This document shows, one piece after another, positions 1 to 10,832 of a DNA stretch of 64,000 bases. This stretch comes from Jiangella alkaliphila (GTDB lineage: Bacteria; Actinomycetota; Actinomycetes; Jiangellales; Jiangellaceae), in contig NZ_LT629791.1 in the NCBI RefSeq assembly GCF_900105925.1, positions 2,949,278-3,013,277 on the forward strand, given 5' to 3'. The number at the start of each line of letters is the position of its first letter. Positions within the stretch are counted from its first letter, which is position 1. The notes below the pieces were generated by a model that saw nothing but the letters and a program-made list of their open reading frames with translations, did not search any database and was not told where the DNA came from. Both the position numbers and the translations under genes were made by a program.

Positions 1-86
1 GCTCTTCCGCCGCGGCGGGCCGTCCACAGTGTGAGAACTGGTGTGAGAAACAGCACGTCGGAGCGGCCGGGTAGGCTGAAGCGGCC

Positions 87-536
87 ATGACTGAACCCGC
101 CTCCCCGCCACCGCGCCGCCGCAGCCCGGCCGCGGTCGCGCGCCCCGCCCTGTTGCTCACCCTCGCCGCCGGCGTCGCTTGCTCCGTGGTGGCGGCGTTC
201 ACCGGCGGCAGCGCAGGGCTGTGGTCGGCGGTCGGCGCGACGGCGCTGGTCATCGCGTTCTTCGCCACCGGAGCGCTGCCCGTCCTGCTGGACCGGTTCC
301 TGCCGCCCACTGGCATGGCGGCCGCGGGGGCGCTGATCGTCACGTACTCGCTGCGCATCGGGCTGGTCCTCATCGGGCTGGGCGTCCTGACCAGCGTCGA
401 CGGCGTCCACGAGCGCGCGCTGGGGCTGTCGCTGATGGCCTGCGCGCTGGTCTACACGCTCACCTACGCGGTGACGATGTTCCGCGAGAACAGCCGCGGG
501 GTGAGCACACCGGCACGGAGCAGCGGGCCGGAATGA
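87..536 (+). CDS. AtpI-like integral membrane protein at head of ATP synthase operon
   Basis: Predicted polytopic membrane protein of 149 residues. After a proline/arginine-rich cytoplasmic N-terminus (PPPRRRSP) there are four hydrophobic segments at about residues 19-38, 45-65, 77-101 and 110-132, and a short charged tail. Actinobacterial ATP synthase operons usually start with a poorly conserved AtpI protein, which in other bacteria helps assemble the c-ring or supports Mg2+ uptake; size, topology and position fit that role here. No catalytic motif is visible. It lies 82 bp upstream of the AtpZ-like gene. The first 86 bases of the window hold no recognisable gene or clear promoter. The family call rests on context more than on sequence motifs. 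Confidence 0.6.
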   Translation: MTEPASPPPRRRSPAAVARPALLLTLAAGVACSVVAAFTGGSAGLWSAVGATALVIAFFATGALPVLLDRFLPPTGMAAAGALIVTYSLRIGLVLIGLGVLTSVDGVHERALGLSLMACALVYTLTYAVTMFRENSRGVSTPARSSGPE

Positions 537-618
537 CCTGGGCCTTGACGACGGCCGCGGCTGGTAGTGGGACCCGATTTCGTTACCGGCGAGGGCACCC
601 AGTAGTATTCGAGGCGCC

Positions 619-831
619 ATGAGTCCGGACGATCCTGATGACGTACGTCAGACGGATCAGAACGGTGCGTGGGATGCCTTCGCACTGGTCGCGTCCGGAG
701 TAGCAGTATGGGGTGGCGTCGGCTGGCTCGTCTCCGAGTGGCTCAACAGCCGCGTGTTCCTCGTACTGGGGCTCCTGGTAGGGATGGGTGCCGCTCTGTA
801 CCTGGTATGGGTCAGATACGGTAAGCCCTGA
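619..831 (+). CDS. AtpZ/AtpI-family small membrane protein
   Basis: A 70-residue protein with an acidic N-terminus and a helical hairpin: hydrophobic segments at about residues 20-42 (VASGVAVWGGVGWLVSEWL) and 46-66. The spaced glycines in both helices and the basic C-terminus (VRYGKP) match the AtpZ/AtpI family of F1Fo-associated putative cation channel or assembly proteins. It sits directly before atpB, separated by 50 bp. A TAGTAT hexamer at 603-608 could be a -10 box, which would give a very short leader with GAGG at 611-614 as ribosome site; its -35 is poor, so an internal promoter is only a possibility. The protein is not needed for catalysis in relatives. Confidence 0.72.
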   Translation: MSPDDPDDVRQTDQNGAWDAFALVASGVAVWGGVGWLVSEWLNSRVFLVLGLLVGMGAALYLVWVRYGKP

Positions 832-881
832 CCTGGCCCTCCTCGTCGGGCGTGTCGCGAGCGCGCTGAAGAAAGGACCAC

Positions 882-1667
882 GTGAGCACTCGGATCGTGG
901 CCGAGTCGGGATTCCACAGTCCCGGACCGGCCGACTTCGAATTCCCGCCGCTGTTCGGCGAGGGCACGTTCTTCACCAAGCCGATGCTGGTCATCGTGCT
1001 CGGCACCATCGCCGTCGGCGCATTCTTCTACTTTGCCGCCCGGCGCAGCGCGCTCGTTCCCGGCAAGTTGCAGTTCGCCGGCGAGGCGGTCTACGGATTC
1101 GTCCGCGACGGAATCGCGCGTGACGCCATCGGTCGCGAGGGCATCAAGTACGTCCCCTATCTCGTGACGCTGTTCAGCTTCATCGCCGTGCTGAACATCT
1201 CGGGCATCATCCCGGTCCTCCAGCTGCCGGCCACCTCGAAGATCGCGATCCCGCTGTTCCTGGCGCTGATCTCGTGGGTCATCTACAACTACGTCGGCAT
1301 CAAGCGGCAGGGCTTCGGCGGCTACTTCAAGAACATGATGTTCCCGCCCGGTGTGCCGAAGGCGATCTACCCCCTGCTGGCGCCGCTGGAGTTCTTCTCG
1401 ACCTTCATCGTGCGGCCGTTCACGCTCACCCTCCGTCTCACGTTCAACATGTTCGCCGGACACCTCGTCCTGTTGCTGACGATTCTGGGTGGCGAATACC
1501 TGATCACCGAATATCAGGGTGTGGTCGGAATCGCGGCCGGTAGCGTGTCGATTCTGTTCAGCATCGTGCTGACTTTCTTCGAGGCATTCGTCCAGATTCT
1601 CCAGGCTTACGTTTTCGTCCTGCTCTCCGCCATCTACATCGGCGGCGCTCTCTCCCACGAGCACTGA
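882..1667 (+). CDS. atpB: ATP synthase Fo subunit a
   Basis: Membrane subunit a of the F1Fo ATP synthase (261 residues), which forms the two proton half-channels against the c-ring. The GTG start follows GAAAGGA at a good distance. Several hydrophobic helices are visible, and the diagnostic segment [12 protein letters not shown] carries the essential channel arginine at about residue 185. The N-terminus ([14 protein letters not shown]) is typical of actinobacterial a subunits. It is followed 28 bp later by atpE. Identity and frame are clear. Confidence 0.97.
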   Translation: MSTRIVAESGFHSPGPADFEFPPLFGEGTFFTKPMLVIVLGTIAVGAFFYFAARRSALVPGKLQFAGEAVYGFVRDGIARDAIGREGIKYVPYLVTLFSFIAVLNISGIIPVLQLPATSKIAIPLFLALISWVIYNYVGIKRQGFGGYFKNMMFPPGVPKAIYPLLAPLEFFSTFIVRPFTLTLRLTFNMFAGHLVLLLTILGGEYLITEYQGVVGIAAGSVSILFSIVLTFFEAFVQILQAYVFVLLSAIYIGGALSHEH

Positions 1668-1695
1668 GCTTCACTTAAAGAGGAAAGGAAGAAAG

Positions 1696-1899
1696 ATGGA
1701 AGGCTCGCTCAACATGGTCGGTCTCGGCCTCGCGGCCATCGGCCCGGGCGTCGGCATCGGTCTGATCTTTGCTGCCTACATCAACGGCGTGGCCCGCCAG
1801 CCGGAGGCGCGCAGCGTTCTCCAGGGCATCGCGATCCTCGGCTTCGCGCTCGCCGAGGCGCTGTTCATCATCGCCATCGGCCTCGCGTTCGCCATCTGA
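1696..1899 (+). CDS. atpE: ATP synthase Fo subunit c
   Basis: The 67-residue proteolipid that builds the rotating c-ring. Two helices flank the polar loop RQP (residues 34-36), and the first helix has the packed glycine motif GPGVGIG. The ion-binding acid is Glu54 ([10 protein letters not shown]). The residue after it is Ala and no Gln sits 13 positions before the loop Arg, so the sodium-ligand set known from Ilyobacter is absent and a proton-coupled ring is inferred. A long purine-rich ribosome site (AAAGAGGAAAGGAAGAAAG) precedes the ATG, stronger than its neighbours, which suits the many c copies needed per enzyme. Confidence 0.97.
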   Translation: MEGSLNMVGLGLAAIGPGVGIGLIFAAYINGVARQPEARSVLQGIAILGFALAEALFIIAIGLAFAI

Positions 1900-1901
1900 T
1901 C

Positions 1902-2483
1902 ATGGCCCTCTCGATGGCACCGATCGCGGTGATGGCGGCGGAGGACGGTCCCGATCCGCTGATGCCGCACATGTCCGAGCTGATCGTCGGTCTGGTCGCC
2001 TTCGCCCTGCTGTTCTTCTTCCTTCGCGCGAAGGTCTACCCGATCTTCGAGAAGACCTACGCGGATCGCGCCGCCGCCATCCAGGGCGGCGCCAGGAAGG
2101 CCGAGGAGGCGCAGGCCGAGGCCCAGCGCCTGCTCGAGGAGTACCGCGCCCAGCTGGCCGACGCCCGCAGCGAGGCGGCTCGCATCCGCGAGGACGCCAA
2201 GCAGCAGGGGGCGGCCATCGTCGCGCAGGCGCGCGACGACGCCGAGACCGAGGCCAAGCGGGTCGCCGCACGGGCCGAGGCGCAGCTGCAGGCCGAGCGC
2301 GAGCAGGTCCTGCGCGAGCTGCGCGGCGAGGTCGGCACGCTGGCGACCACGCTGGCCGGCAAGGTGGTCGGCGAGTCGCTGCAGGACGACGACCGGTCCC
2401 GCCGCGTCGTCGAGCGGTTCCTGGCCGACCTCGAGACCGCTCAGGCCTCCGACGCGGCGACGCCCGCCCCAGGGGACTCGTGA
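1902..2483 (+). CDS. atpF: ATP synthase Fo subunit b
   Basis: Peripheral stalk subunit b (193 residues). One transmembrane helix (about residues 26-45, LIVGLVAFALLFFFLRAKVY) is followed by a long alanine-, glutamate- and arginine-rich coiled coil running to about residue 170. Only two bases separate its ATG from the atpE stop, so translation is probably coupled. In-frame ATGs at 1914 and 1932 are possible alternative starts and the ribosome site is weak, so the first 10 residues are uncertain. The membrane-anchored coiled coil and operon position make the function secure. Confidence 0.95.
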   Translation: MALSMAPIAVMAAEDGPDPLMPHMSELIVGLVAFALLFFFLRAKVYPIFEKTYADRAAAIQGGARKAEEAQAEAQRLLEEYRAQLADARSEAARIREDAKQQGAAIVAQARDDAETEAKRVAARAEAQLQAEREQVLRELRGEVGTLATTLAGKVVGESLQDDDRSRRVVERFLADLETAQASDAATPAPGDS

Positions 2484-2485
2484 GC

Positions 2486-3295
2486 ATGCCTGACACCAAC
2501 CAGCCCGAGCTCCGGCCGCGGTTCGAGAGCATCGTCGACCAGGCTGCCGGTCGCGCACCGGCGGTCGGCGACGCTCTGTTCTCGTTCGCGAACCTGCTCG
2601 ACTCCCGTCCGTCGGTGCGCCGCGCGCTCACCGACACCGGCCGGACGCCCGACGATCGCGAGACGCTCGTGCGCCGGCTGGCCGGCGACCGCATCGAGCC
2701 GGCCGCGACGGACGTGCTCGCCGCGGCGGTGCGTGAGCGCTGGGCGAAGCCGGGCGACCTCACCTCCTCGATCGAGGAGTTCGGTCTCCAGGCGGTGCTG
2801 ATGGCCGCCCGGTCGGCCGGCCGCCTCGACGCGGTCGAGGAAGAGATCTTCCGGTTCGGGCTGGTCGTCCGTGGCAACCGCGACCTGCGCTCGGCACTGA
2901 TCGACCGTGCCGCTCCCGCCGACGCACGGCGGCAGTTGGTGCGGACGCTGCTGAACGACAAGGCGGCACCGGAGACCGTCGCGCTGGTGGAGCACGCCGT
3001 CCTCGACCGCCGGGCACGTAGCCTGGAAGCGGAGCTCGCTCGCGTCGCGGAGTTCGCCGCGCGGCTGCGCGAGCGCCGGGTGGCCGTGGTGCACGTCGCC
3101 GCGCCGCTCGCCGTCGAGCACCGCGAACGGCTGGAGCGAGCGCTGGCGGTCCGCGCCGGCGGGCCGGTCCTGCTGAACGTCGTCGTCGAGCCTGACGTCG
3201 TCGGCGGCATCAGGGTCGAGCTCGGTGACGAGGTCGTCGACGGCACCGTCACCAGCCGCCTGGACGCCGCCCGCCGTCAGCTGGTCGTCGGCTGA
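2486..3295 (+). CDS. atpH: ATP synthase F1 subunit delta (long actinobacterial form)
   Basis: Stator subunit delta linking the peripheral stalk to the alpha subunits. At 269 residues it is longer than the roughly 180-residue delta of E. coli, as is usual in actinobacteria. The conserved C-terminal part is present ([28 protein letters not shown]), with a helical N-terminal domain before it. I chose the ATG at 2486, ten bases behind AGGGG; an in-frame GTG at 2480 overlaps the atpF stop and would add two residues. The gap to atpA is 59 bp. Confidence 0.94.
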   Translation: MPDTNQPELRPRFESIVDQAAGRAPAVGDALFSFANLLDSRPSVRRALTDTGRTPDDRETLVRRLAGDRIEPAATDVLAAAVRERWAKPGDLTSSIEEFGLQAVLMAARSAGRLDAVEEEIFRFGLVVRGNRDLRSALIDRAAPADARRQLVRTLLNDKAAPETVALVEHAVLDRRARSLEAELARVAEFAARLRERRVAVVHVAAPLAVEHRERLERALAVRAGGPVLLNVVVEPDVVGGIRVELGDEVVDGTVTSRLDAARRQLVVG

Positions 3296-3354
3296 CCGGC
3301 ACCCACCCAGACCTGAGACCACCGTTCGATGAGCGAAGAGAGCAGGAGCAACCG

Positions 3355-5034
3355 ATGGCGGAGCTGACAATCCGTCCCGAGGAGATTCGCGAGGCGCTCG
3401 ACGCCTTCGTCGAGTCCTACCAGCCGGCGGCCGCCGTCCGCGAAGAGGTCGGCCACGTCACCATCGCCGGCGACGGCATTGCCCGTGTCGAGGGCCTGCC
3501 CTCGGCCATGGCCAACGAGCTGCTGGAGTTCGAGGACGGGACCCTCGGACTGGCTCTGAACCTCGACGTACGCGAGATCGGTGTCGTCGTGCTCGGCGAC
3601 TACTCCGGCATCGAGGAGGGCCAGACGGTCCGTCGCACCGGCGAGGTGCTGTCGGTACCGGTCGGTGACGCCTTCCTCGGCCGCGTGGTCGATCCGCTGG
3701 GCGCACCGCTCGACGGTCTGGGCGAGGTCAAGGCCGAGACCCGCCGCGCGCTGGAGCTGCAGGCTCCCTCCGTCGTGCAACGGCAGAAGGTCGCCGAGCC
3801 GCTGCAGACCGGCATCAAGGCCATCGACGCCATGACCCCGATCGGCCGCGGCCAGCGCCAGCTGATCATCGGTGACCGGCAGACCGGCAAGACCACGGTC
3901 GCCGTCGACACCATCCTGAACCAGCTGGAGAACTGGAAGAGCGGCGACAAGAAGAAGCAGGTCCGCTGCATCTACGTCGCCACCGGCCAGAAGGGCTCCA
4001 CGATCGCCGGCATCCGGCAGCAACTGGACGAGGCCGGCGCGCTGGAGTACACCACCATCGTCGCCTCGCCGGCGTCCGACGCCGCGGGCTTCAAGTACCT
4101 GTCGCCCTACACCGGCTCGGCCATCGGCCAGCACTGGATGTACCAGGGCTACCACGTCCTCATCGTCTTCGACGACCTGTCGAAGCAGGCCGAGGCGTAC
4201 CGCGCGGTGTCGCTGCTACTGCGCCGCCCGCCGGGCCGCGAGGCGTACCCCGGCGACGTCTTCTACCTGCACTCGCGGCTGCTCGAGCGCTGCGCGAAGC
4301 TCTCCGACGACCTCGGCGGCGGCTCCATGACCGGCCTGCCGATCATCGAGACCAAGGCCAACGACGTCTCGGCGTTCATCCCGACCAACGTCATCTCCAT
4401 CACCGACGGCCAGTGCTTCCTCGAGTCGGACCTGTTCCACTCGGGTGTGCGCCCGGCCATCAACGTCGGCATCTCGGTCTCCCGCGTCGGTGGCGACGCG
4501 CAGATCAAGGCGATGAAGAGCGTCGCCGGCACGCTGCGCCTCGACCTCGCCCAGTACAACGAGCTCAAGGCGTTCGCGGCGTTCGCATCCGACCTCGACC
4601 CCACCAGCAAGGCGCAGCTGAACCGCGGCGAGCGGCTCACCGAGCTGCTCAAGCAGCCGCAGTCGGCGCCGTTGTCGGTCGGCCGCGAGGTCGTCTCGAT
4701 CTGGTCGGGCACCACCGGCAAGCTCGACGACGTCCCGGTCGAGGACATCCGCCGGTTCGAGGGCGAGTTCCTCGACACCGTCGCGCGCGAGCAGACCGCC
4801 GTCCTCGAGAACATCGAGTCCAGCGGGAAGCTGTCCGACGACGACGTCAAGACGCTCGAGCAGGCGATCGACGACTTCAAGCAGAACTACGTCACCGTCT
4901 CGGGCCAGCCGCTGATCAAGGACGAGCCGGTCGACGCCCTCGGCGAGGGCGAGGAGGACCTCACGGTGCTGCGCCGGCGCAAGCGCGACGCGCAGGGCAT
5001 CCAGGAGGCCGCTCGTCCCGACGCGGGCGAGTGA
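3355..5034 (+). CDS. atpA: ATP synthase F1 subunit alpha
   Basis: Non-catalytic nucleotide-binding subunit of F1 (559 residues). The P-loop GDRQTGKT lies at residues 173-180, and the regulatory-site signature runs through [14 protein letters not shown] and [12 protein letters not shown]. The nucleotide-binding core ends around residue 380, followed by the helical C-terminal domain. The acidic tail after residue 520 ([18 protein letters not shown]) is an extension often seen in actinobacteria. ATG start with AGGAGC upstream. Forms the alpha3beta3 hexamer with AtpD. Confidence 0.98.
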   Translation: MAELTIRPEEIREALDAFVESYQPAAAVREEVGHVTIAGDGIARVEGLPSAMANELLEFEDGTLGLALNLDVREIGVVVLGDYSGIEEGQTVRRTGEVLSVPVGDAFLGRVVDPLGAPLDGLGEVKAETRRALELQAPSVVQRQKVAEPLQTGIKAIDAMTPIGRGQRQLIIGDRQTGKTTVAVDTILNQLENWKSGDKKKQVRCIYVATGQKGSTIAGIRQQLDEAGALEYTTIVASPASDAAGFKYLSPYTGSAIGQHWMYQGYHVLIVFDDLSKQAEAYRAVSLLLRRPPGREAYPGDVFYLHSRLLERCAKLSDDLGGGSMTGLPIIETKANDVSAFIPTNVISITDGQCFLESDLFHSGVRPAINVGISVSRVGGDAQIKAMKSVAGTLRLDLAQYNELKAFAAFASDLDPTSKAQLNRGERLTELLKQPQSAPLSVGREVVSIWSGTTGKLDDVPVEDIRRFEGEFLDTVAREQTAVLENIESSGKLSDDDVKTLEQAIDDFKQNYVTVSGQPLIKDEPVDALGEGEEDLTVLRRRKRDAQGIQEAARPDAGE

Positions 5035-5083
5035 GCGTGGCCGTCATGTCGTACCGAGGCTTTGAAGGGAGGTCGCACGCGTA

Positions 5084-6082
5084 ATGGGAGCTCAAATTCG
5101 CGAGCTGCGGCGGCGCATCCGCTCCGTCGAGTCGATCAAGAAGATCACCCGCGCCCAGGAGCTCATCGCGACCTCCCGGATCGCGCGGGCCCAGCAGTAC
5201 GCCGAGGCCGCGCGTCCGTACAGCCAGGCACTGGTGCGAGCCATGGAGGCGGCCGCCGAGCGCGCCCGCCTCGACAACCCGCTGCTCGAGGGCGTCGAGC
5301 AGGCGCGCCGTTCGGCCATCCTCGTCGTCAGCAGCGACGGCGGCTTCGCCGGCGCCTACTCCGCCAACGTCATCCGGCAGAGCGAGGCGCTGGCCGGGCT
5401 GCTGCGCGACCAGGGCCAGGAGACCGTGCCCTACGTCGTCGGCCGCAAGGGCGTCAGCTGGTTCACGTTCCGCGGCCGCGAGCTCGGCGGGCAGTACGTG
5501 GGCTTCACCGGCCGGCCGTCCTACGCCGACGCGCGGCGCATCGCCGACGACCTCCTCGAGGCCATCAACACGCCCACCGACGAGGGCGGCGTCGACGAGA
5601 TCCACATCGTCTCGACGCACTTCGTCAACATGGTCACGCAGCAGGTCCGGGCCCGCCGGCTCTTCCCGATCATGGTCGAGGACGTGCCCGAGGAACTGCA
5701 CCAGGCCGAGGCCGGCGCGGTCCGCTCGGACGACGACGACGGCCGGCAGGCCGGCGCGGCCGGCTCGGGCGGCGCGGCGAGCACCCGGCCGGCCCGCACC
5801 GACGTGCTGCCGCTGTACGAGTTCGAGCCGTCGGCCGACGAGGTGCTCGACGCGCTGCTGCCGCAGTACGCCGGCAACCTCGTCTACACCGCCCTGCTCG
5901 ACGCCGCGGCGTCGGAGTGGGCGGCCCGGCGCCGGGCCATGAAGAACGCCACGGACAACGCCGGTGAGCTGCAGGAGACGCTCACCCGGCAGTCCAACTC
6001 GGCTCGCCAGGCCGAGATCACCCAGGAGATCAGCGAGATCGTCGGCGGCGCGGACGCGCTGGCGGCCGCAGGGAGCGAGTAG
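5084..6082 (+). CDS. atpG: ATP synthase F1 subunit gamma
   Basis: Central rotor shaft subunit (332 residues). The N-terminal coiled-coil helix (RELRRRIRSVESIKKITRAQELIATSRI, split here for length) and the C-terminal helix (MKNATDNAGELQETLTRQSN) are the classic antiparallel pair that turns inside alpha3beta3. A glycine-, alanine- and aspartate-rich insert at about residues 206-244 (RSDDDDGRQAGAAGSGG) makes the protein longer than the roughly 290-residue enterobacterial form; inserts here are common in actinobacteria. A GGGAGG ribosome site precedes the ATG. Confidence 0.97.
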   Translation: MGAQIRELRRRIRSVESIKKITRAQELIATSRIARAQQYAEAARPYSQALVRAMEAAAERARLDNPLLEGVEQARRSAILVVSSDGGFAGAYSANVIRQSEALAGLLRDQGQETVPYVVGRKGVSWFTFRGRELGGQYVGFTGRPSYADARRIADDLLEAINTPTDEGGVDEIHIVSTHFVNMVTQQVRARRLFPIMVEDVPEELHQAEAGAVRSDDDDGRQAGAAGSGGAASTRPARTDVLPLYEFEPSADEVLDALLPQYAGNLVYTALLDAAASEWAARRRAMKNATDNAGELQETLTRQSNSARQAEITQEISEIVGGADALAAAGSE

Positions 6083-7540
<1,458 letters not shown>

Positions 7541-7551
7541 GGCTGACATCG

Positions 7552-7600
7552 GTGACCGGCAGGGGGCCGTCTCCACGCGAGGCAGCTCCCTGCCGATCAC
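7552..7600. other. Intercistronic inverted repeat between atpD and atpC
   Basis: Arms at 7552-7564 and 7588-7600 pair over 12 of 13 positions (core CGGCAGGG/CCCTGCCG) around a 23-base loop, just upstream of the atpC ribosome site (GAAAGGGA). There is no T-run, so it is unlikely to be a full terminator. It may set mRNA stability or the ratio of epsilon to beta subunit; that role is inference. Confidence 0.45.
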
Positions 7601-7615
7601 GAGAAAGGGAAGATC

Positions 7616-7987
7616 GTGGCCGAAGATCTGAACGTCGAGGTGGTCGCCGCCGACCGCAAGGTGTGGTCCGGCGAGGCCTCGATCGTCATCGCGCGCACGC
7701 CTGAGGGCGAGATCGGCATCATGTCCGGTCACGAGCCCGTGCTCGGCCTGCTGGTGGCCGGCCCGGTGACGGTGCGCTCGACCGGCGGCGAGGCGGTCGT
7801 GGTGGCGGTGTCCGGCGGGTTCCTGTCGGTCTCCGAGAACACCATCGCGATTCTGGCCGAACAGGCGGAGCTGGCCGACGAGATCGACGTCGCCGCTGCT
7901 CAGGCCGAGCTCGCGGAGCTGGGCGAGGACGGTGACGGCGCGAGCCGATGGGCCCAGGCCAGGCTCGACGTCGCGGCGAGCCGGTAG
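7616..7987 (+). CDS. atpC: ATP synthase F1 subunit epsilon
   Basis: Rotor foot and regulatory subunit epsilon (123 residues). The N-terminal ten-strand beta sandwich is recognisable (VEVVAADRKVWSGEASIVI, GEIGIMSGHEPVLGLL, VSGGFLSVSENTIAILAEQAE). The C-terminal helical part after residue 90 is short, as in other actinobacteria, which bears on how ATP hydrolysis is held back. GTG start behind GAAAGGGA. Last gene of the ATP synthase set; the DUF2550 gene follows after 39 bp. Confidence 0.96.
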   Translation: MAEDLNVEVVAADRKVWSGEASIVIARTPEGEIGIMSGHEPVLGLLVAGPVTVRSTGGEAVVVAVSGGFLSVSENTIAILAEQAELADEIDVAAAQAELAELGEDGDGASRWAQARLDVAASR

Positions 7988-8026
7988 ATCTGAGAGCATC
8001 GGTATCACGCTCGGGGGAGGTGATCG

Positions 8027-8467
8027 GTGGCGCTGGTGTCGTGGACCCTGCTGGTGCTGGGTGCGCTCGCGCTCGCCGCTGTGCTGGTCCTCCTCGCGCT
8101 GTACGTCCGCCGGGGCATCCTGCAGCGTGACGGCGGCTTCGACATGTGCGTGCGCGGCGACAGCCACGACGGCTGGTCCGGCGGCTGGGCGTTCGGCATC
8201 GGGCGCTACCGCGAGGACACCCTCGAGTGGTTCCGCACGTTCAGCTTCACCACGTGGCCCAAGCGGTCGTTCCGGCGCCACCAGCTGGTCGTCGAGAGCC
8301 GTCGTCAGCCCGACGCCGAGGAGAGCTACGAGCTGCCGGCCGCCCACGTCGTGCTGGTCTGCCGCTCCAGCGGCTCCACCGTCGAGGTGTCCATGACCGA
8401 GGCCGCGGCCACCGCGTTCGTCACCTGGCTGGAGGCGGCGCCGCCCGGGGGTCAGTTCGTCGGTTGA
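8027..8467 (+). CDS. DUF2550 single-pass membrane protein
   Basis: A 146-residue protein with one N-terminal membrane helix (about residues 7-28, [20 protein letters not shown]), a basic stop-transfer RRG and a roughly 110-residue soluble domain rich in Trp, Arg and Phe ([20 protein letters not shown]). This matches DUF2550, an actinobacterial family of unknown function that is regularly found directly after atpC. GTG start behind GGGGGAGGTGATCG. No catalytic motif is visible. Position suggests shared transcription with atpC or murA, nothing more. Confidence 0.8.
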   Translation: MALVSWTLLVLGALALAAVLVLLALYVRRGILQRDGGFDMCVRGDSHDGWSGGWAFGIGRYREDTLEWFRTFSFTTWPKRSFRRHQLVVESRRQPDAEESYELPAAHVVLVCRSSGSTVEVSMTEAAATAFVTWLEAAPPGGQFVG

Positions 8468-8516
8468 CGCCTTCGGGGCGTACCGTTCATCGGAACGGCG
8501 GAAGGGTACAGCGGGC

Positions 8517-9791
8517 GTGGAGAGATTTCGGGTCACCGGGGGGAGCTCCCTGCGGGGTGAGGTCCGGGTCAGCGGCGCGAAGAACAGCGCACTCAAGTTG
8601 ATGGCGGCGGCACTGCTGGCCGAGGGACGCACCGTGCTGCACGACGTCCCCACCATCACCGACGTCGACTACATGGGCGAGCTGCTGCGCCAACTCGGCG
8701 CCGACGTCCACCGCGAGGGCGGCACCGTCGCCATCGACGTCCCGGCGAAGATCGACCACGAGGCGCCGTACCACCTGGTGCGCCGGCTGCGCGCGTCCAT
8801 CTGCGTGCTCGGCCCGCTGGTGGCCCGGTGCGGCGCGGCGAACGTGGCGCTGCCCGGCGGCGACGCCATCGGCTCACGCGGCCTCGACATGCACATGTCC
8901 GGGCTGGAGAAGCTGGGCGCGCAGGTCGAGATCGAGCACGGGTTCGTGGTGGCCCGGGCGCCGCAGGGGCTGCACGGCACCAGCATCTGGCTCGACTTCC
9001 CCAGCGTCGGCGCCACCGAGAACATCCTCATGGCCGCGGTGCTGGCCAAGGGCACGACGGTCATCGACAACGTCGCCCGCGAGCCCGAGATCGTCGACAT
9101 CTGCCGCATGCTCGGCGACATGGGCGCCAAGATCGACGGCGCCGGCACGTCGACGCTGCGGGTCGAGGGCGTCGACTCGATGAACCCGACCGAGCACACC
9201 ACCATCCCCGACCGCATCGTCACCGGCACCTGGGGCGTCGCCGCCGTCATGACCCGCGGCGACATCACCATCCGCAACGGCCGGGCCGAGCACCTCGAGA
9301 TCGTGCTGGACAAGCTGGCCGCGGCCGGTGCGGTCATCGAGTCCGGGCGCGACGGGCTACGGGTGGGGATGTCCGGCCGGCCGCGCGCCATCGACGTCGT
9401 CACGCTCCCGTACCCGGGCTTCCCGACCGACCTGCAGCCGATGATCGTCGCGCTCGACGCGGTGGCCGACGGCACCGCGATGATCACCGAGAACGTGTAC
9501 GAGGCCCGGTTCATGTTCGTCAACGAGCTGGTCCGCCTGGGCGCCGAGGTCCGCATCGACGGCCACCACGCCGTCGTGCGCGGCCGGCCCGGGCTGTCCG
9601 GCGCGCCGGTCGTCGCCACCGACATCCGCGCCGGCGCCGGCCTCGTGCTGGCCGGCCTGCTGGCCGAGGGCGAGACGCTGGTGTCCGCCGTCCACCACAT
9701 CGACCGCGGCTACCCCGACTTCGTCGGGCAGCTGCAGTCACTGGGCGCCGACGTGGTCCGTGAGCCCGACCCGGACCACTTCGATGACTGA
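8517..9791 (+). CDS. murA: UDP-N-acetylglucosamine 1-carboxyvinyltransferase
   Basis: First committed enzyme of peptidoglycan precursor synthesis in the cytoplasm: transfers enolpyruvate from PEP to UDP-GlcNAc. The 424-residue length, the N-terminal [20 protein letters not shown] and the repeated EPT-synthase fold segments fit MurA. The mobile-loop motif usually read as PGGCAIG is here PGGDAIGSR, so the PEP-adduct cysteine is replaced by Asp116. Cys-to-Asp MurA enzymes such as that of Mycobacterium tuberculosis are active and not alkylated by fosfomycin. GTG start behind GAAGGG. Its end overlaps the PAP2 gene by 8 bp. Confidence 0.95.
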   Translation: MERFRVTGGSSLRGEVRVSGAKNSALKLMAAALLAEGRTVLHDVPTITDVDYMGELLRQLGADVHREGGTVAIDVPAKIDHEAPYHLVRRLRASICVLGPLVARCGAANVALPGGDAIGSRGLDMHMSGLEKLGAQVEIEHGFVVARAPQGLHGTSIWLDFPSVGATENILMAAVLAKGTTVIDNVAREPEIVDICRMLGDMGAKIDGAGTSTLRVEGVDSMNPTEHTTIPDRIVTGTWGVAAVMTRGDITIRNGRAEHLEIVLDKLAAAGAVIESGRDGLRVGMSGRPRAIDVVTLPYPGFPTDLQPMIVALDAVADGTAMITENVYEARFMFVNELVRLGAEVRIDGHHAVVRGRPGLSGAPVVATDIRAGAGLVLAGLLAEGETLVSAVHHIDRGYPDFVGQLQSLGADVVREPDPDHFDD

Positions 9792-10830
9792 CGAGGCGGA
9801 GGCGCCGGCGAGCGCCGGGGACAGGCTGCGCGGCTGGGTGACGCCGGGTCGCGTCGGGCTGGCCGCTTACCTGGTCGCGCTGCTGGTCTACTGCGCCGTC
9901 GAGGGCATCCCGATGGACCGCGTCGGGCAGACCGGCTGGATCATCGCCGGGATGATCGCGGTCAAGATCGGCCGGCCCTGGCGCGAGCACCTGCGCACCT
10001 TCCTCGACTGGCTGCCGCTGCTGGCCGCGCTGATCCTCTACGACCACACCCGCGGCATCGCCGACACCCTGGGCATGCCGCTGCAGGTGGGCGGGGTCGT
10101 CGACGTCGAACGATGGCTGTTCGGCGGCACCGTCCCGACGGTGTGGCTGCAGGAGCAGCTGTTCGAGTCGACCGTGCGCTGGTGGGACGTCGGCGCGGCG
10201 CTGATCTACTTCAGCCACTTCGTCGTGCCGTGGGTGCTGGCGGCGGCGTTCTACATGTGGTCGCGGCCGCTGTGGGTGTCCTACATCCGGCGGGTGCTGC
10301 TGCTGACGTACGCCGGCCTGCTCACGTACGTGCTGCTGCCGGCCGCGCCGCCGTGGTACGCGTCGGCCCGCACCGGCGACATCGCCGAGCCCGTCTATCG
10401 GCTGGTCGGCCGCGGCTGGAACGAGCTGGGCCTGCGCAGCGCCAACGCCTGGCTGTCCGACGCCCAGGGCGGCGCCAACGAGGTGGCGGCGCTGCCGTCG
10501 CTGCACGCCGGGTTCGCGATGCTGGTCGCGGTGACGCTGTGGCCGCTGGCGCGACGCTGGTGGCTGCGGGTGCTCGTCATGGCGTACCCGCTGGCGATGG
10601 CGTTCACCTTGGTCTACGGCGGCGAGCACTACGTCGTCGACGTCCTGCTCGGCTGGCTGTACGTCGCTGCCGTCATCGGCATCGCGCACCTGTGGGAGCG
10701 CTGGCGCCGGCAGCGGCTCGAGCCCGTGGCGGCCACGCTGTCGGCCGGCACGCCGGCGCCGGTCGAGCCGGCGCTGCGCACCGAGCCGAGCGTCGCCACG
10801 GAACCGAACGAACGAGCGGGAAGGCAGTGA
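9784..10830 (+). CDS. PAP2-superfamily (Aur1/Ipt1-like) membrane phosphatase or phosphotransferase
   Basis: A 348-residue polytopic membrane protein with about six hydrophobic helices. The PAP2_3-type signatures are visible: PSLHAGF near residue 238 and the later [12 protein letters not shown] carrying the second His and the Asp. These residues form the phosphohistidine active site shared by lipid phosphatases and inositol-phosphate transferases such as Aur1. The likely job is phosphate or phospho-head-group chemistry on a lipid at the membrane; substrate unknown. The ATG at 9784 lies inside the end of murA, so the two are translationally coupled. The C-terminal 40 residues are Pro/Ala/Glu-rich and probably disordered. 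Confidence 0.82.
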   Translation: MTDEAEAPASAGDRLRGWVTPGRVGLAAYLVALLVYCAVEGIPMDRVGQTGWIIAGMIAVKIGRPWREHLRTFLDWLPLLAALILYDHTRGIADTLGMPLQVGGVVDVERWLFGGTVPTVWLQEQLFESTVRWWDVGAALIYFSHFVVPWVLAAAFYMWSRPLWVSYIRRVLLLTYAGLLTYVLLPAAPPWYASARTGDIAEPVYRLVGRGWNELGLRSANAWLSDAQGGANEVAALPSLHAGFAMLVAVTLWPLARRWWLRVLVMAYPLAMAFTLVYGGEHYVVDVLLGWLYVAAVIGIAHLWERWRRQRLEPVAATLSAGTPAPVEPALRTEPSVATEPNERAGRQ

Positions 10831-10832
10831 GC

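Noticed and set aside
1..86. Promoter of the ATP synthase operon
   Set aside because: TAGGCT near 71-76 has no -35 partner at suitable spacing; the real promoter may lie upstream of the window.
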